From: Planctomycetaceae bacterium
Lineage (GTDB): Bacteria; Planctomycetota; Phycisphaerae; SM23-33
Length of the DNA: 64,000 bases
Assembly: GCA_021371965.1 (NCBI GenBank)
Contig: JAJFVE010000194.1
Span: 1 to 64,000, forward strand
Direction of reading: 5' to 3'
Below are positions 26,163 through 33,152 of this stretch, in pieces. The position numbers and the translations under genes were made by a program. Below the pieces are notes generated by a model, which did not search any database, had not been told where the DNA came from, and saw nothing but the letters and a program-made list of their open reading frames with translations. Each line of letters opens with the position of its first letter. The first letter of the stretch is position 1.

Positions 26163-27455
26163 CTACTGGAGCTTGTGCTGGGTGAGCAGTTGCTGCGCCT
26201 TGGCGGCTGCGGGCGTGCCGGGGTGCTCGGCGATGATTTCGCCCAGGGCCTCGGCGGCCTTCTTTCGCAGGCCGTTTTGGAGCAGCATCTCGGCCATCTT
26301 GACCTTAACGTCCGGCGAGGTCGGTTCGATATCGGCGGGGCGGGTCTTCTCTGTCCCGTCGTCTTGCGTGCGGCGAGCCGGGGCGGCCTTCTCGCGGTCT
26401 ATCGCGGGTTTGCCCTCGACGGTGGGAGGCATCCACGCCAGGTCCGGCAGCGCATGCTCCACCTTATAGAGGGTGTCGCGAAGTTGGGCGGCCTTCTGCC
26501 GCTGGGCGCGGGCCTCGGCTGTCAGGTCCGCTACCTGCTTGACCCGCTGCTGATTGAGTTTTTCCAGTTCGGCGATCCGGTCGCGGTTGGCCTGGCCGGG
26601 CTGGGGGGTCGAGGGGGCCTGCCTGGTGGCCGCCGGGGCGTCGGGCTTGGCGGGCCTGGAGGCGGCGGCAGCGGCCTTGACGATCTGCTCCAGGGCGGTG
26701 CGCTGGTCGCTGATCTCGCGCACGGTCCGATTGTGCGCCTCGACCACGCCGGCGATGGCGTTCTTGGCTTGATAGTAGGCGTCGTGGGCGTTGTCGGCAT
26801 CGTGGTCCAGATCGGTCATGCGCGTTCGCCGCGAGGCCAGGGCGCCGGCGGCCGCGGCGTAGGCTTCGGCAAAGACCGGTTTTTGCATCCAGGCGGGCTT
26901 GTTCTTTTCCAGCGAGGTCTTGAGCATCGCCGAGACGCGAGGCCGGGGCTGCTGGTCTTCGTACCATGCCAGGCAGATGGCGGCGTTGTTGAGGACGGCC
27001 TGGTCGTCGCTGAGCAGGTCCATGGCCTTGTAGACCGAGGTCAGGGCCCAGAGTATTTTCCCGCGGCGGGCGTGGCAGTAGCAGATGACGCTCCAGGCGC
27101 CGGCCCAGTCGTCGCGCAGGCGCGTCAGTTCGAGGGCGGGGGCCATCGCCACCGAGGGGCGCCCCAACTGAAGGGCTCGCTTCATGCAGGCCTGGTAGAT
27201 GGCAGGGTTGTCGCGATCGATGGCGCGGGCCTGCGAGAGATATTCGCTCAGCGCGCCCACGTCCGGGGCGGCGGCGATTCGACTGACGCACTCGGTCAGC
27301 GCTTCGATCTTCGTCCGGGAGGCCGGCGCGGACCCGCTGGCAGACGTGGCGGACGGCTGCGACGCGGCGGGCGCGGCCGGTTCGCTCTGCCCCAGCGCCA
27401 GCGACGCGGCGGCGGCCAGGGCGGCCAGTTGCAGAAGGTATCGGCGCGGCGTCAT
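26163..27455 (-). CDS. Secreted coiled-coil protein, second tandem paralog
   Basis: A 430-residue relative of the flanking genes. Signal peptide about 1-22 (LALG-Q), helical region with LARxxPSVAMAPALELTRL-type text, shared AICLAWYEDQQPRPRV, coiled coil about 195-330 with heptad-rich DRIAELEKLNQQRVKQV, the conserved WMPPTVEGKP segment, and a C-terminal TPR-like pair (EMLLQNGLRKKAAEALGEI, EHPGTPAAAKAQQLL). It begins 23 bases after the first paralog and 53 bases precede the next, so the three are probably cotranscribed. No enzymatic motif is present. Confidence 0.75.
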   Translation of the reverse strand: MTPRRYLLQLAALAAAASLALGQSEPAAPAASQPSATSASGSAPASRTKIEALTECVSRIAAAPDVGALSEYLSQARAIDRDNPAIYQACMKRALQLGRPSVAMAPALELTRLRDDWAGAWSVICYCHARRGKILWALTSVYKAMDLLSDDQAVLNNAAICLAWYEDQQPRPRVSAMLKTSLEKNKPAWMQKPVFAEAYAAAAGALASRRTRMTDLDHDADNAHDAYYQAKNAIAGVVEAHNRTVREISDQRTALEQIVKAAAAASRPAKPDAPAATRQAPSTPQPGQANRDRIAELEKLNQQRVKQVADLTAEARAQRQKAAQLRDTLYKVEHALPDLAWMPPTVEGKPAIDREKAAPARRTQDDGTEKTRPADIEPTSPDVKVKMAEMLLQNGLRKKAAEALGEIIAEHPGTPAAAKAQQLLTQHKLQ

Positions 27456-27478
27456 GTCGGACCTTCGGTCAGCGGCGC

Positions 27479-28759
27479 TCAGGGTTTCTCATTCTGGCGA
27501 ATGAGGTCCTGGGCTTCCTTGGCGACGGCGGTATTGGGGAAACGCAGGACGATCTCCCGCAGGCTTGCCAGGGCTTTGTCGGTGCGATTGTTCTGCAGGA
27601 GCATCTTGGCCAGGTTCAGGGCGCTCTGGGCCTCGGAGGCGGCCGGGCGCGAGGCCGCGGGGGCGGGCTCTGCCGGCGGGTTGCCCGGCGCCGTCGCCGG
27701 AGGCGGAGGCGGCGTCAGCACGATGCGTTTGCCGCCGGCCTCGGCGTCGGGCGTGACAGTGCCGTTGACCGAGGGGACCTTCCATTCCAGCTCGGGCATG
27801 GGGTGTTTGTCGGCTTCGATCTTGGCGCGGGCGGTCTTCTCGCGCGCCTTGGCGACGGACTGGACGGCGTCCTTGGCCTTGTTGGTCCACTGGCCGATCT
27901 GGCCGTTGAGGGTATTGATGGCGGCCTTGATGTTGTTGATCTTGTTTTCGAGATCCTTCTTGAAGTTCCCGCTTCCGCCGACGCGATTCATCAGATCCAG
28001 CGAGTTCTGATTCTTCCTATTCTCCTCGGTCAGATCGGCCACGCGCTGGCGGGCGGCGCGGACGTAAGCGTCGGCGTTGCGGATAGTGGCGATCGATTCC
28101 TTCTCCTGCTTGTCCGCCTCTTGCGTGGCCTCGTCCAATTTCTTGGCCGCGGCGGCGTAGACCTTGACCTTCGCAGCCGACTGGCTGTAACCCGCGTTGA
28201 ACGCCGCGACGGTCTTCCAGGTCTTCTCGTTGTCCTTGAACATCTTGGCCGCCACGGCCGACAGGACCGGCTTGTGCTTGAGCTCATCGGCCCAGCCCAA
28301 AAGCTGGCCGAGGTTCCCCATGGCCGAGGCGTCGTTTTCCAGCAGCGACGCCGCCCGCACCGCCGGATCCATCGCCAGCGAGAACTTGGCGTCCTTGGCG
28401 TGATAGTAGGCGATGGCCGACCAGGCCGTGCCGTCTTTGGCGTCGAGGCGCGACACCTCGCGAGCGGCGTAATACGCCACGCGCGGATATCCCAGCGTGA
28501 GCATCTTGGTCATGTACGCGCGGCAGAGATCGAGGTTGTTGACGTCCAGCGATCGCCCGCGGGTAAACAGCGCCGCGGCCTCGCTGGGCTGTTCGCAGGC
28601 CTTGATCTGATCGATGATCGCCTGCACCGCGGCCGCCGAGGGCTTGGACGCCGCCGCCGTCGCCGGACCGCTGGCAGGTCGCGTGGCAGGATCGGCGGGC
28701 GAGACCGCTGCGGCAGCGATGAATGCCGCACAGGCCATCAGGACATTGGACGCGATCAT
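27479..28759 (-). CDS. Secreted coiled-coil protein, first tandem paralog
   Basis: A 426-residue exported protein: signal peptide (MACAAFIAAAAVSPA), helical repeats with YHAKDAKFSLAMDPAVRAASLLEND, a long coiled coil with many Lys/Glu/Asn heptads (about 190-325), the conserved PELEWKVPSVNG segment, a PPPPP linker, and a C-terminal TPR-like unit (MLLQNNRTDKALASLREIVLRFPNTAVAKEAQDLI). The start is the second ATG of an ATGATCATG cluster because AAGGGA lies six bases upstream of it. The large in-frame extension upstream is antisense to trpB and was rejected. It is divergent from trpB. Confidence 0.75.
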   Translation of the reverse strand: MIASNVLMACAAFIAAAAVSPADPATRPASGPATAAASKPSAAAVQAIIDQIKACEQPSEAAALFTRGRSLDVNNLDLCRAYMTKMLTLGYPRVAYYAAREVSRLDAKDGTAWSAIAYYHAKDAKFSLAMDPAVRAASLLENDASAMGNLGQLLGWADELKHKPVLSAVAAKMFKDNEKTWKTVAAFNAGYSQSAAKVKVYAAAAKKLDEATQEADKQEKESIATIRNADAYVRAARQRVADLTEENRKNQNSLDLMNRVGGSGNFKKDLENKINNIKAAINTLNGQIGQWTNKAKDAVQSVAKAREKTARAKIEADKHPMPELEWKVPSVNGTVTPDAEAGGKRIVLTPPPPPATAPGNPPAEPAPAASRPAASEAQSALNLAKMLLQNNRTDKALASLREIVLRFPNTAVAKEAQDLIRQNEKP

Positions 28760-28855
28760 GATCATTCCCTTTCCCGCCCTGCAACGGCGGAGCTTGTTGC
28801 CAGCGCCGCTTTTCCTGTAGGATAGGCAAAACGTTATCATAAGGATAGGTCCCAC

Positions 28856-30061
28856 ATGATTCAAGACCACCCCGACACTCAAGGCTACATCGGCGGTTTC
28901 GGCGGGCAGTTCGTGCCCGAGACGCTCATCAAGGCCGTGCGCCAACTCGAAGAGCAGTTCAACGCCGCCATGGCCGACGCGGCCTTTACCGCCGAGCTGG
29001 ACCGCTGTCTGCGCCAGATCGCCGGGCGACCCAGCGAGCTGTACTTCTGCCGCCGCCTGACCGAGCAACTCGGCGGGGCGAAGATCTACCTCAAGCGCGA
29101 GGACATGAACCACACCGGCGCGCACAAGATCAACAACACGCTCGGCCAGGGGCTGCTGACGCTGCGGATGGGCAAGAAACGCGTCATCGCCGAGACCGGC
29201 GCCGGACAGCACGGCGTGGCCACCGCCACGGCCGCGGCGGTGTTCGGCCTGGCCTGCGACGTGTACATGGGCACCGAGGACATCCGCCGCCAGGCGCTGA
29301 ACGTCTTTCGCATGGAGCTGCTGGGCGCGCGGGTCGTGCCCGTCGACAGCGGCCAGCGCACACTCAAGGACGCCACCAACGCCGCGATGCGCGACTGGAT
29401 GTCCAGCGTCGAAGACACGCACTACATCATCGGGTCGGTCGTCGGTCCGCACCCGTTCCCGATCATGGTGCGCGAGTTCCAGAGTTGCATCGGCCGCGAG
29501 GCGCGGCGGCAGATGCTCGAGATGGAAGGCCGCCTGCCCGATGTGGTGGTGGCCTGCGTCGGCGGCGGGTCCAACGCCGCGGGCATCTTCGCCCCGATGA
29601 TCAACGACAAGCAGGTGGCGATGGTGGGCGTTGAAGCCGGCGGCCGCGGGCCAAAGCTCGGCGACCACGCCGCCAGCCTCGGCGCCGGAAAGCCCGGCGT
29701 GCTGCACGGCTCGCTGAGCTACGTGCTGCAAGACGCCGACGGCCAGACCGCGCAGGTGCACAGCGTCTCGGCCGGACTGGACTACCCCGGCGTCGGCCCG
29801 GAGCACTCGTACTGGAAAGAGATCGGCCGTGTGGAATACGTCAGCGCCCGCGACGACGAGGCCCTGGACGCGGTTGTGGCGCTGGCCCGCAGCGAAGGGA
29901 TCATCCCCGCCCTGGAGTCGGCCCATGCCATAGCCCACGCCGTCAAGATGGCCCCGAAGGTGGGCAAGGACAAGATTATCCTGGTCAACCTCTCCGGCCG
30001 CGGCGACAAAGACTGCAACGAGATTGCGGAGATCCTCAGACAAAGAAAAGCGCAGAAATAA
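28856..30061 (+). CDS. trpB: Tryptophan synthase beta chain
   Basis: A 401-residue PLP enzyme that condenses indole with serine to form tryptophan. The PLP lysine is Lys91 in HTGAHKINN; the phosphate-binding loop is [10 protein letters not shown]; the indole-site glutamate is in ETGAGQHG. Length and motifs match canonical TrpB1 rather than the longer TrpB2. AAGGA lies eight bases upstream of the ATG. No trpA or other trp gene is near, so the alpha chain must be encoded elsewhere. It is divergent from the coiled-coil genes and is followed by a REP-like palindrome. Confidence 0.95.
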   Translation: MIQDHPDTQGYIGGFGGQFVPETLIKAVRQLEEQFNAAMADAAFTAELDRCLRQIAGRPSELYFCRRLTEQLGGAKIYLKREDMNHTGAHKINNTLGQGLLTLRMGKKRVIAETGAGQHGVATATAAAVFGLACDVYMGTEDIRRQALNVFRMELLGARVVPVDSGQRTLKDATNAAMRDWMSSVEDTHYIIGSVVGPHPFPIMVREFQSCIGREARRQMLEMEGRLPDVVVACVGGGSNAAGIFAPMINDKQVAMVGVEAGGRGPKLGDHAASLGAGKPGVLHGSLSYVLQDADGQTAQVHSVSAGLDYPGVGPEHSYWKEIGRVEYVSARDDEALDAVVALARSEGIIPALESAHAIAHAVKMAPKVGKDKIILVNLSGRGDKDCNEIAEILRQRKAQK

Positions 30062-30076
30062 ACGCGAAGCTCTCCT

Positions 30077-30104
30077 TTAGCGGCGGGGCTTGCCCCGCCG
30101 CTAA
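30077..30104. repeat. Perfect 28-base palindrome (TTAGCGGCGGGGC-TT-inverse)
   Basis: TTAGCGGCGGGGC is followed by TT and its exact inverted complement, 16 bases after the trpB stop. It is the best copy of the REP-like unit that also occurs at 21944-22046 and 53871-53895. It could fold into a very stable hairpin and act as a terminator or protect the 3' end of the trpB mRNA. Confidence 0.85.
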
Positions 30105-30117
30105 TCGTTCCTGCATT

Positions 30118-30151
30118 CGTCCTCGTCGTCGTCCTCGGTTTTTTCTTTTCC
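30118..30151. repeat. CGTCCTCGTCG repeat, partial copy with T-rich tail
   Basis: CGTCCTCGTCGTCGTCCTCG followed by GTTTTTTCTTTTCC. It is one of four copies of the same unit in the window (others at 31249, 31741 and 53919). The copy at 31249 is inverted relative to this one, so rmuC is also bracketed by the pair. Confidence 0.75.
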
Positions 30152-30179
30152 CCACTCACACAGGGGCGATAATGTCCCC

Positions 30180-31238
30180 ATGGACTACGCCATTACCTTC
30201 ATCCTCGGGGTCGTCATCGGGGCTGCCGTCGCGGTCGTCATCTCCATCGTGCGAGCCAAGAGCAACGCCCAGCAGATGCAGCAGGCCTTCGCCGCACTGG
30301 CGGCCGAGGCGCTCGACGCCAACTCGCGCCGCCTGGCCGAGTCGGCCGGGGCCACCCTCGATAGCAAGAAGCAGTTGATCGACCAGACGCTGGCGACGGT
30401 CAGCGAGCGCCTGACGAAGATGGCCGAATACTTCCAGCGGCTCGAGTCCGACCGCCGCCACGACGTCGGAGCCTTGAGCACGTCCATCGCCTCGCTGTCG
30501 ACCACCACCGGAAAGCTCCACCAGATGCTCGCCAGCACCCAGCGACGCGGTGCCTGGGGCGAGCGGATGGCCGCCGACGTGCTGCGACTGGCCGGACTGG
30601 CCGAGGGAGTCAACTTCACCTGCCAATCCAGCGAGGCCGCCGTGACCGGTCGGCCGGACTTCACCTTCATGCTCCCGCAAGGGCTCAAGGTGAACATGGA
30701 CGTCAAGTTCCCACTCGACGCGTACAAGGCCTACGTCGACGCCGCCGACGACGCCGGGCGGGCCGAGCAGCTCAAGTCGCTGCTGGCGGCCGTGCGCGGG
30801 CACGTCAAGGCCGTCGCGTCGCGCGGATACATCGACCCCCAGGCCCCCACCGTCCCGTACGTGCTGGTGTTCCTGGCCAGCGAGCAGGTCTTCTCGCTGG
30901 TGATGGAAGCCGACCGCGACCTGATCGACCAGGCCCTGTCGCAGAAGGTCGTCCTGTGCAGCCCGCTGACGCTGTACGCGATGCTGGCCGTCATCCGCCA
31001 GACCGCCGAGCACGCCAACCTGCTCAAGACCGCCGACGACGTGCTCAACCTGCTCGTCGAGGTTCGCAAGCAGTGGGAAGCCTACAAGGAATCGATGAAC
31101 AAGATGGGCGACAAACTCGCCGACGCCAAGAACGAGTACGACAAGCTCGTCTCAACTCGCACCAACATGCTCGATCGGCCTATGGGCAAAATCGAGAATC
31201 TAAGGACGGCGCGGCAGTTGCCACACGGGGAAGCTTGA
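30180..31238 (+). CDS. rmuC: RmuC-family protein (DNA recombination)
   Basis: A 352-residue RmuC-type protein. An N-terminal transmembrane helix (about 3-22) is followed by a coiled-coil region (about 30-125) and a nuclease-like core at about 130-280 with RRGAWGE, GRPDFTFML and VNMDVKFPLDAY, matching the PD-(D/E)xK-like fold of the family, then a C-terminal helix. RmuC limits inverted-repeat-driven rearrangements in E. coli, a notable coincidence in a region dense in inverted repeats. The N-terminal helix is shorter than in E. coli RmuC (352 versus about 475 residues). The start is MDYAITFILG; no strong ribosome-binding site. Confidence 0.85.
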   Translation: MDYAITFILGVVIGAAVAVVISIVRAKSNAQQMQQAFAALAAEALDANSRRLAESAGATLDSKKQLIDQTLATVSERLTKMAEYFQRLESDRRHDVGALSTSIASLSTTTGKLHQMLASTQRRGAWGERMAADVLRLAGLAEGVNFTCQSSEAAVTGRPDFTFMLPQGLKVNMDVKFPLDAYKAYVDAADDAGRAEQLKSLLAAVRGHVKAVASRGYIDPQAPTVPYVLVFLASEQVFSLVMEADRDLIDQALSQKVVLCSPLTLYAMLAVIRQTAEHANLLKTADDVLNLLVEVRKQWEAYKESMNKMGDKLADAKNEYDKLVSTRTNMLDRPMGKIENLRTARQLPHGEA

Positions 31239-31248
31239 ACAGCAAAAA

Positions 31249-31275
31249 CCGACGACGAGGACGACGACGAGGACG
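31249..31275. repeat. Left arm of a 27-base perfect inverted repeat
   Basis: CCGACGACGAGGACGACGAC continues to a 27-base unit whose exact inverted complement is at 31741-31767. The arms bracket the four-helix-bundle gene. The unit has a three-base period reading Asp/Glu codons in one frame but no gene reads through it. Confidence 0.88.
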
Positions 31276-31316
31276 AAACGCTCGCGATTGGCGTCATGAA
31301 CTTATGGGGAGCGACA

Positions 31317-31721
31317 ATGGCAATGAATACTGGGCGGGTTGCGAATCTGGAAGCGAGACTGGATCATGAGAAGCTGGATGTTTACCAGTTAGCTCTGACG
31401 TTCTGCGCCTGGACTCAGGATTTAATTGATGAATTGGATAAGAAGAATAGATACCGCGGGCGGCACATCAAGGACCATCTGGATCGGGCAAGCCTGTCGA
31501 TCCTGCTGAACACGGCTGAAGGCAATGGCAAGCGACAGAAGCAGATCCGCGCGAAGTTTTTTGATGACGCACGCGGTTCAGCCACGGAATGCTCTGCATG
31601 TCTGGACTCGCTGGTGGCGATTCGTTGCTGTCCTGGCGGCCGGGTTAAGGAAGGCAAAGAGATGCTGCTGCGAATCGCCTCGATGCTGACCAAGTTGGTT
31701 CAGCTATTTTCGGGTGAATAG
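31317..31721 (+). CDS. Four-helix-bundle protein (23S rRNA IVP family)
   Basis: A 134-residue protein of the PF05635-type four-helix-bundle family, named for an ORF inside 23S rRNA intervening sequences and related to the Avd accessory protein of diversity-generating retroelements. Landmarks are LDHEKLDVYQLAL, LDRASLSILLNTAEGNGK and ARGSATECSACLDSL. The ATG at MAMNTG is chosen for GGGGAG five bases upstream; an in-frame ATG lies seven codons earlier. It is bracketed by a 27-base perfect inverted repeat (arms at 31249 and 31741), resembling a small mobile cassette. GC content is lower than its neighbours. No reverse transcriptase is near. Confidence 0.85.
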   Translation: MAMNTGRVANLEARLDHEKLDVYQLALTFCAWTQDLIDELDKKNRYRGRHIKDHLDRASLSILLNTAEGNGKRQKQIRAKFFDDARGSATECSACLDSLVAIRCCPGGRVKEGKEMLLRIASMLTKLVQLFSGE

Positions 31722-31740
31722 GCACACCATCCCGCCCCAT

Positions 31741-31767
31741 CGTCCTCGTCGTCGTCCTCGTCGTCGG
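31741..31767. repeat. Right arm of the 27-base perfect inverted repeat
   Basis: CGTCCTCGTCGTCGTCCTCG and the next seven bases are the exact reverse complement of the unit at 31249, followed by TTGTTTCTTTCTCC. It separates the four-helix-bundle gene from holA (convergent). Confidence 0.88.
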
Positions 31768-31786
31768 TTGTTTCTTTCTCCGAGCA

Positions 31787-32734
31787 TCAAAGGCACAACC
31801 CCACAACAAGATCCTGCATCGCCGCGGCGGCCTCGGTGCCGCTTTTCATGGCGATGTCGGTGCTGATCAGGCGGCGGAAGTCGGCTTGCATTTTTGCCAG
31901 CGGGCGGCGCTTCAGCAGGGCCATGAACGCCTGGCGCTGGTCGTAGGGCATGCGCAATTCGTTTTCCAGACTCTGCCCGGCCGCAAGGAGCTGATGGGCC
32001 TTGAGCACCTTGCGCAGGTGCCATCCGATCATGCCCAGCGTGCGGAACTCTTCGCCGCGCACCGTCAGCATGCCCGCCAGGGCGGTCAGGGCGCCTTTGA
32101 CGTCGCCGGCCGTCAGGGCGTTGGTCAGGGCGAACGTCGCCGGACCGGCCGTGGCGGTGACGATGGCCGAGACGTCGTCGACGGTGATCTTGGCACGCTC
32201 GCCGACGTACAAGGCGAGCTTTTCTATCTCGTTGGTCAGGCTGCCCAGGTCCACCCCGATCCAGGCCGTCAGCAACGCGCAGGCCTGCGGTTCGATCGTC
32301 TTGTCGCGCTTGACGGCCTGCTCGCTCAGCCATCGCCCCAGGTTGCCCGCCGCAGGCGAGGCGCAGTCGAACACCTGCCCGATCTGGGCGACGATCTTGG
32401 CCAGGTTCGTGCTGCGGTTCCAGCTCAGCACCGTCAACACGAGGGTGGCCGTGGCGCTGGGGGCCTTGGCATAGGCCTCCAACGCCGAGCGATTGGCGGT
32501 GATGAACGCGTCGGCGTCGCGCACGATCACGACGCGGTGCGGCGAGAGGAACGGCAGTGTGCGAAGCTCGTCGAGCACATCGGCCAGTTCGGCCTGGGCG
32601 TCGAAGCTGGTCACGCAGGTCTGCGGATCGGCGCCGCCCAGCACCGCGTCAATGATTCCGGCGCGGGCCTGATCGCGAAGGTGGGCGTCATCGCCATGAA
32701 GAACATAAATAGGTTTGGCTGCGGCCTTGGCCAA
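31787..32734 (-). CDS. holA: DNA polymerase III delta subunit
   Basis: A 315-residue clamp-loader delta subunit. It shows the typical start IYVLHGDDAHLRDQAR, the central RRVVIVRDADAF and the conserved helical core LGRWLSEQAVKRDKTIEPQACALLTAWIGVDLGSLTNEIEKLALYVGE. Delta binds and opens the sliding clamp during loading. Length matches the family. The start MAKAAAKPIYV is standard. A short RBS-supported microORF ends 30 bases upstream and may share its transcript. Confidence 0.9.
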   Translation of the reverse strand: MAKAAAKPIYVLHGDDAHLRDQARAGIIDAVLGGADPQTCVTSFDAQAELADVLDELRTLPFLSPHRVVIVRDADAFITANRSALEAYAKAPSATATLVLTVLSWNRSTNLAKIVAQIGQVFDCASPAAGNLGRWLSEQAVKRDKTIEPQACALLTAWIGVDLGSLTNEIEKLALYVGERAKITVDDVSAIVTATAGPATFALTNALTAGDVKGALTALAGMLTVRGEEFRTLGMIGWHLRKVLKAHQLLAAGQSLENELRMPYDQRQAFMALLKRRPLAKMQADFRRLISTDIAMKSGTEAAAAMQDLVVGLCL

Positions 32735-32764
32735 TCAAAAAACCTCGTGCGATCGGGTCGGACG

Positions 32765-32872
32765 TCAACGCTGTTTCTTGCGGTAGTTGTACCAGCCGAC
32801 GCAGACGAGCACCAGCAGGATGCCGGCCGGTATCTGATACCAAAGATCCGAAAAGGCCAAGATGTGCATCAT
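32765..32872 (-). CDS. 35-residue single-pass membrane microprotein
   Basis: A short reading frame translating to 35 residues: MMHILAFSDLWYQIP, then a hydrophobic helix AGILLVLVCVGWYNY and a basic tail RKKQR. GGAG lies six bases upstream of the second-to-first ATG cluster (ATGATG), giving good initiation. It is on the same strand as holA, 30 bases upstream. Length, hydrophobic core and basic end fit a small membrane-anchored microprotein (positive-inside rule). No homology known. The tRNA-Met lies 23 bases upstream of its start. Confidence 0.6.
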   Translation of the reverse strand: MMHILAFSDLWYQIPAGILLVLVCVGWYNYRKKQR

Positions 32873-32895
32873 GATAATCTCCTGATTCCGGCACT

Positions 32896-32969
32896 AGCGG
32901 CGACTGGAATCGAACCAGTGACCTAGGGCTTATGAGTCCCTCGCTCTAACCATCTGAGCTACGCCGCCG
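32896..32969 (-). tRNA. tRNA-Met (CAU), elongator-type
   Basis: The minus strand folds as a cloverleaf: acceptor GGCGGCG pairing with CGCCGCT (last pair G-U), D-arm GCTCAGATGGTTAGAGC, anticodon loop CTCATAA with anticodon CAT, and T-arm with GGTTCGATTCC. The sequence closely resembles elongator tRNA-Met of E. coli. A tRNA-Ile with a lysidine-modified CAU cannot be excluded from sequence alone. No CCA is encoded. It is upstream of the microprotein and holA. Confidence 0.92.
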
Positions 32970-33018
32970 GGTCCCTTTATGATTACAGAACATCCCCATT
33001 TTATGCAAGCGCTTTGTC

Positions 33019-33099
33019 AGTTGCGGATTGCGGATTTCGGATGAGTCACGGGAGGAACGTTCCATGTAATCCGCAATCCGCAATTCCAAATCCCCAATC
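33019..33099. repeat. GCGGATTGCGGATT-word inverted repeat
   Basis: Left arm TTGCGGATTGCGGATTTCGG and right arm AATCCGCAATCCGCAATTCC, separated by about 25 bases, upstream of the M48 protease gene. Like other elements here, each arm is built of a repeated seven-base word and the two arms are inverted. Confidence 0.8.
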
Positions 33100-33152
33100 G
33101 AAAGAGGGAAACCTTCGCACCGCCGCGCTGCGCCGAGTAAAATCGTCGCTCC

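Noticed and set aside
28760..30043. Upstream extension of the first coiled-coil paralog, antisense to trpB
   Set aside because: trpB is unmistakable on the plus strand, and the true start of the coiled-coil gene has its own ribosome-binding site and signal peptide.
30118..31767. The CGTCCTCGTCG arrays considered as CRISPR or coding acidic repeats
   Set aside because: Units have no regular unique spacers and no gene reads through them; they act as paired inverted elements, not an array.
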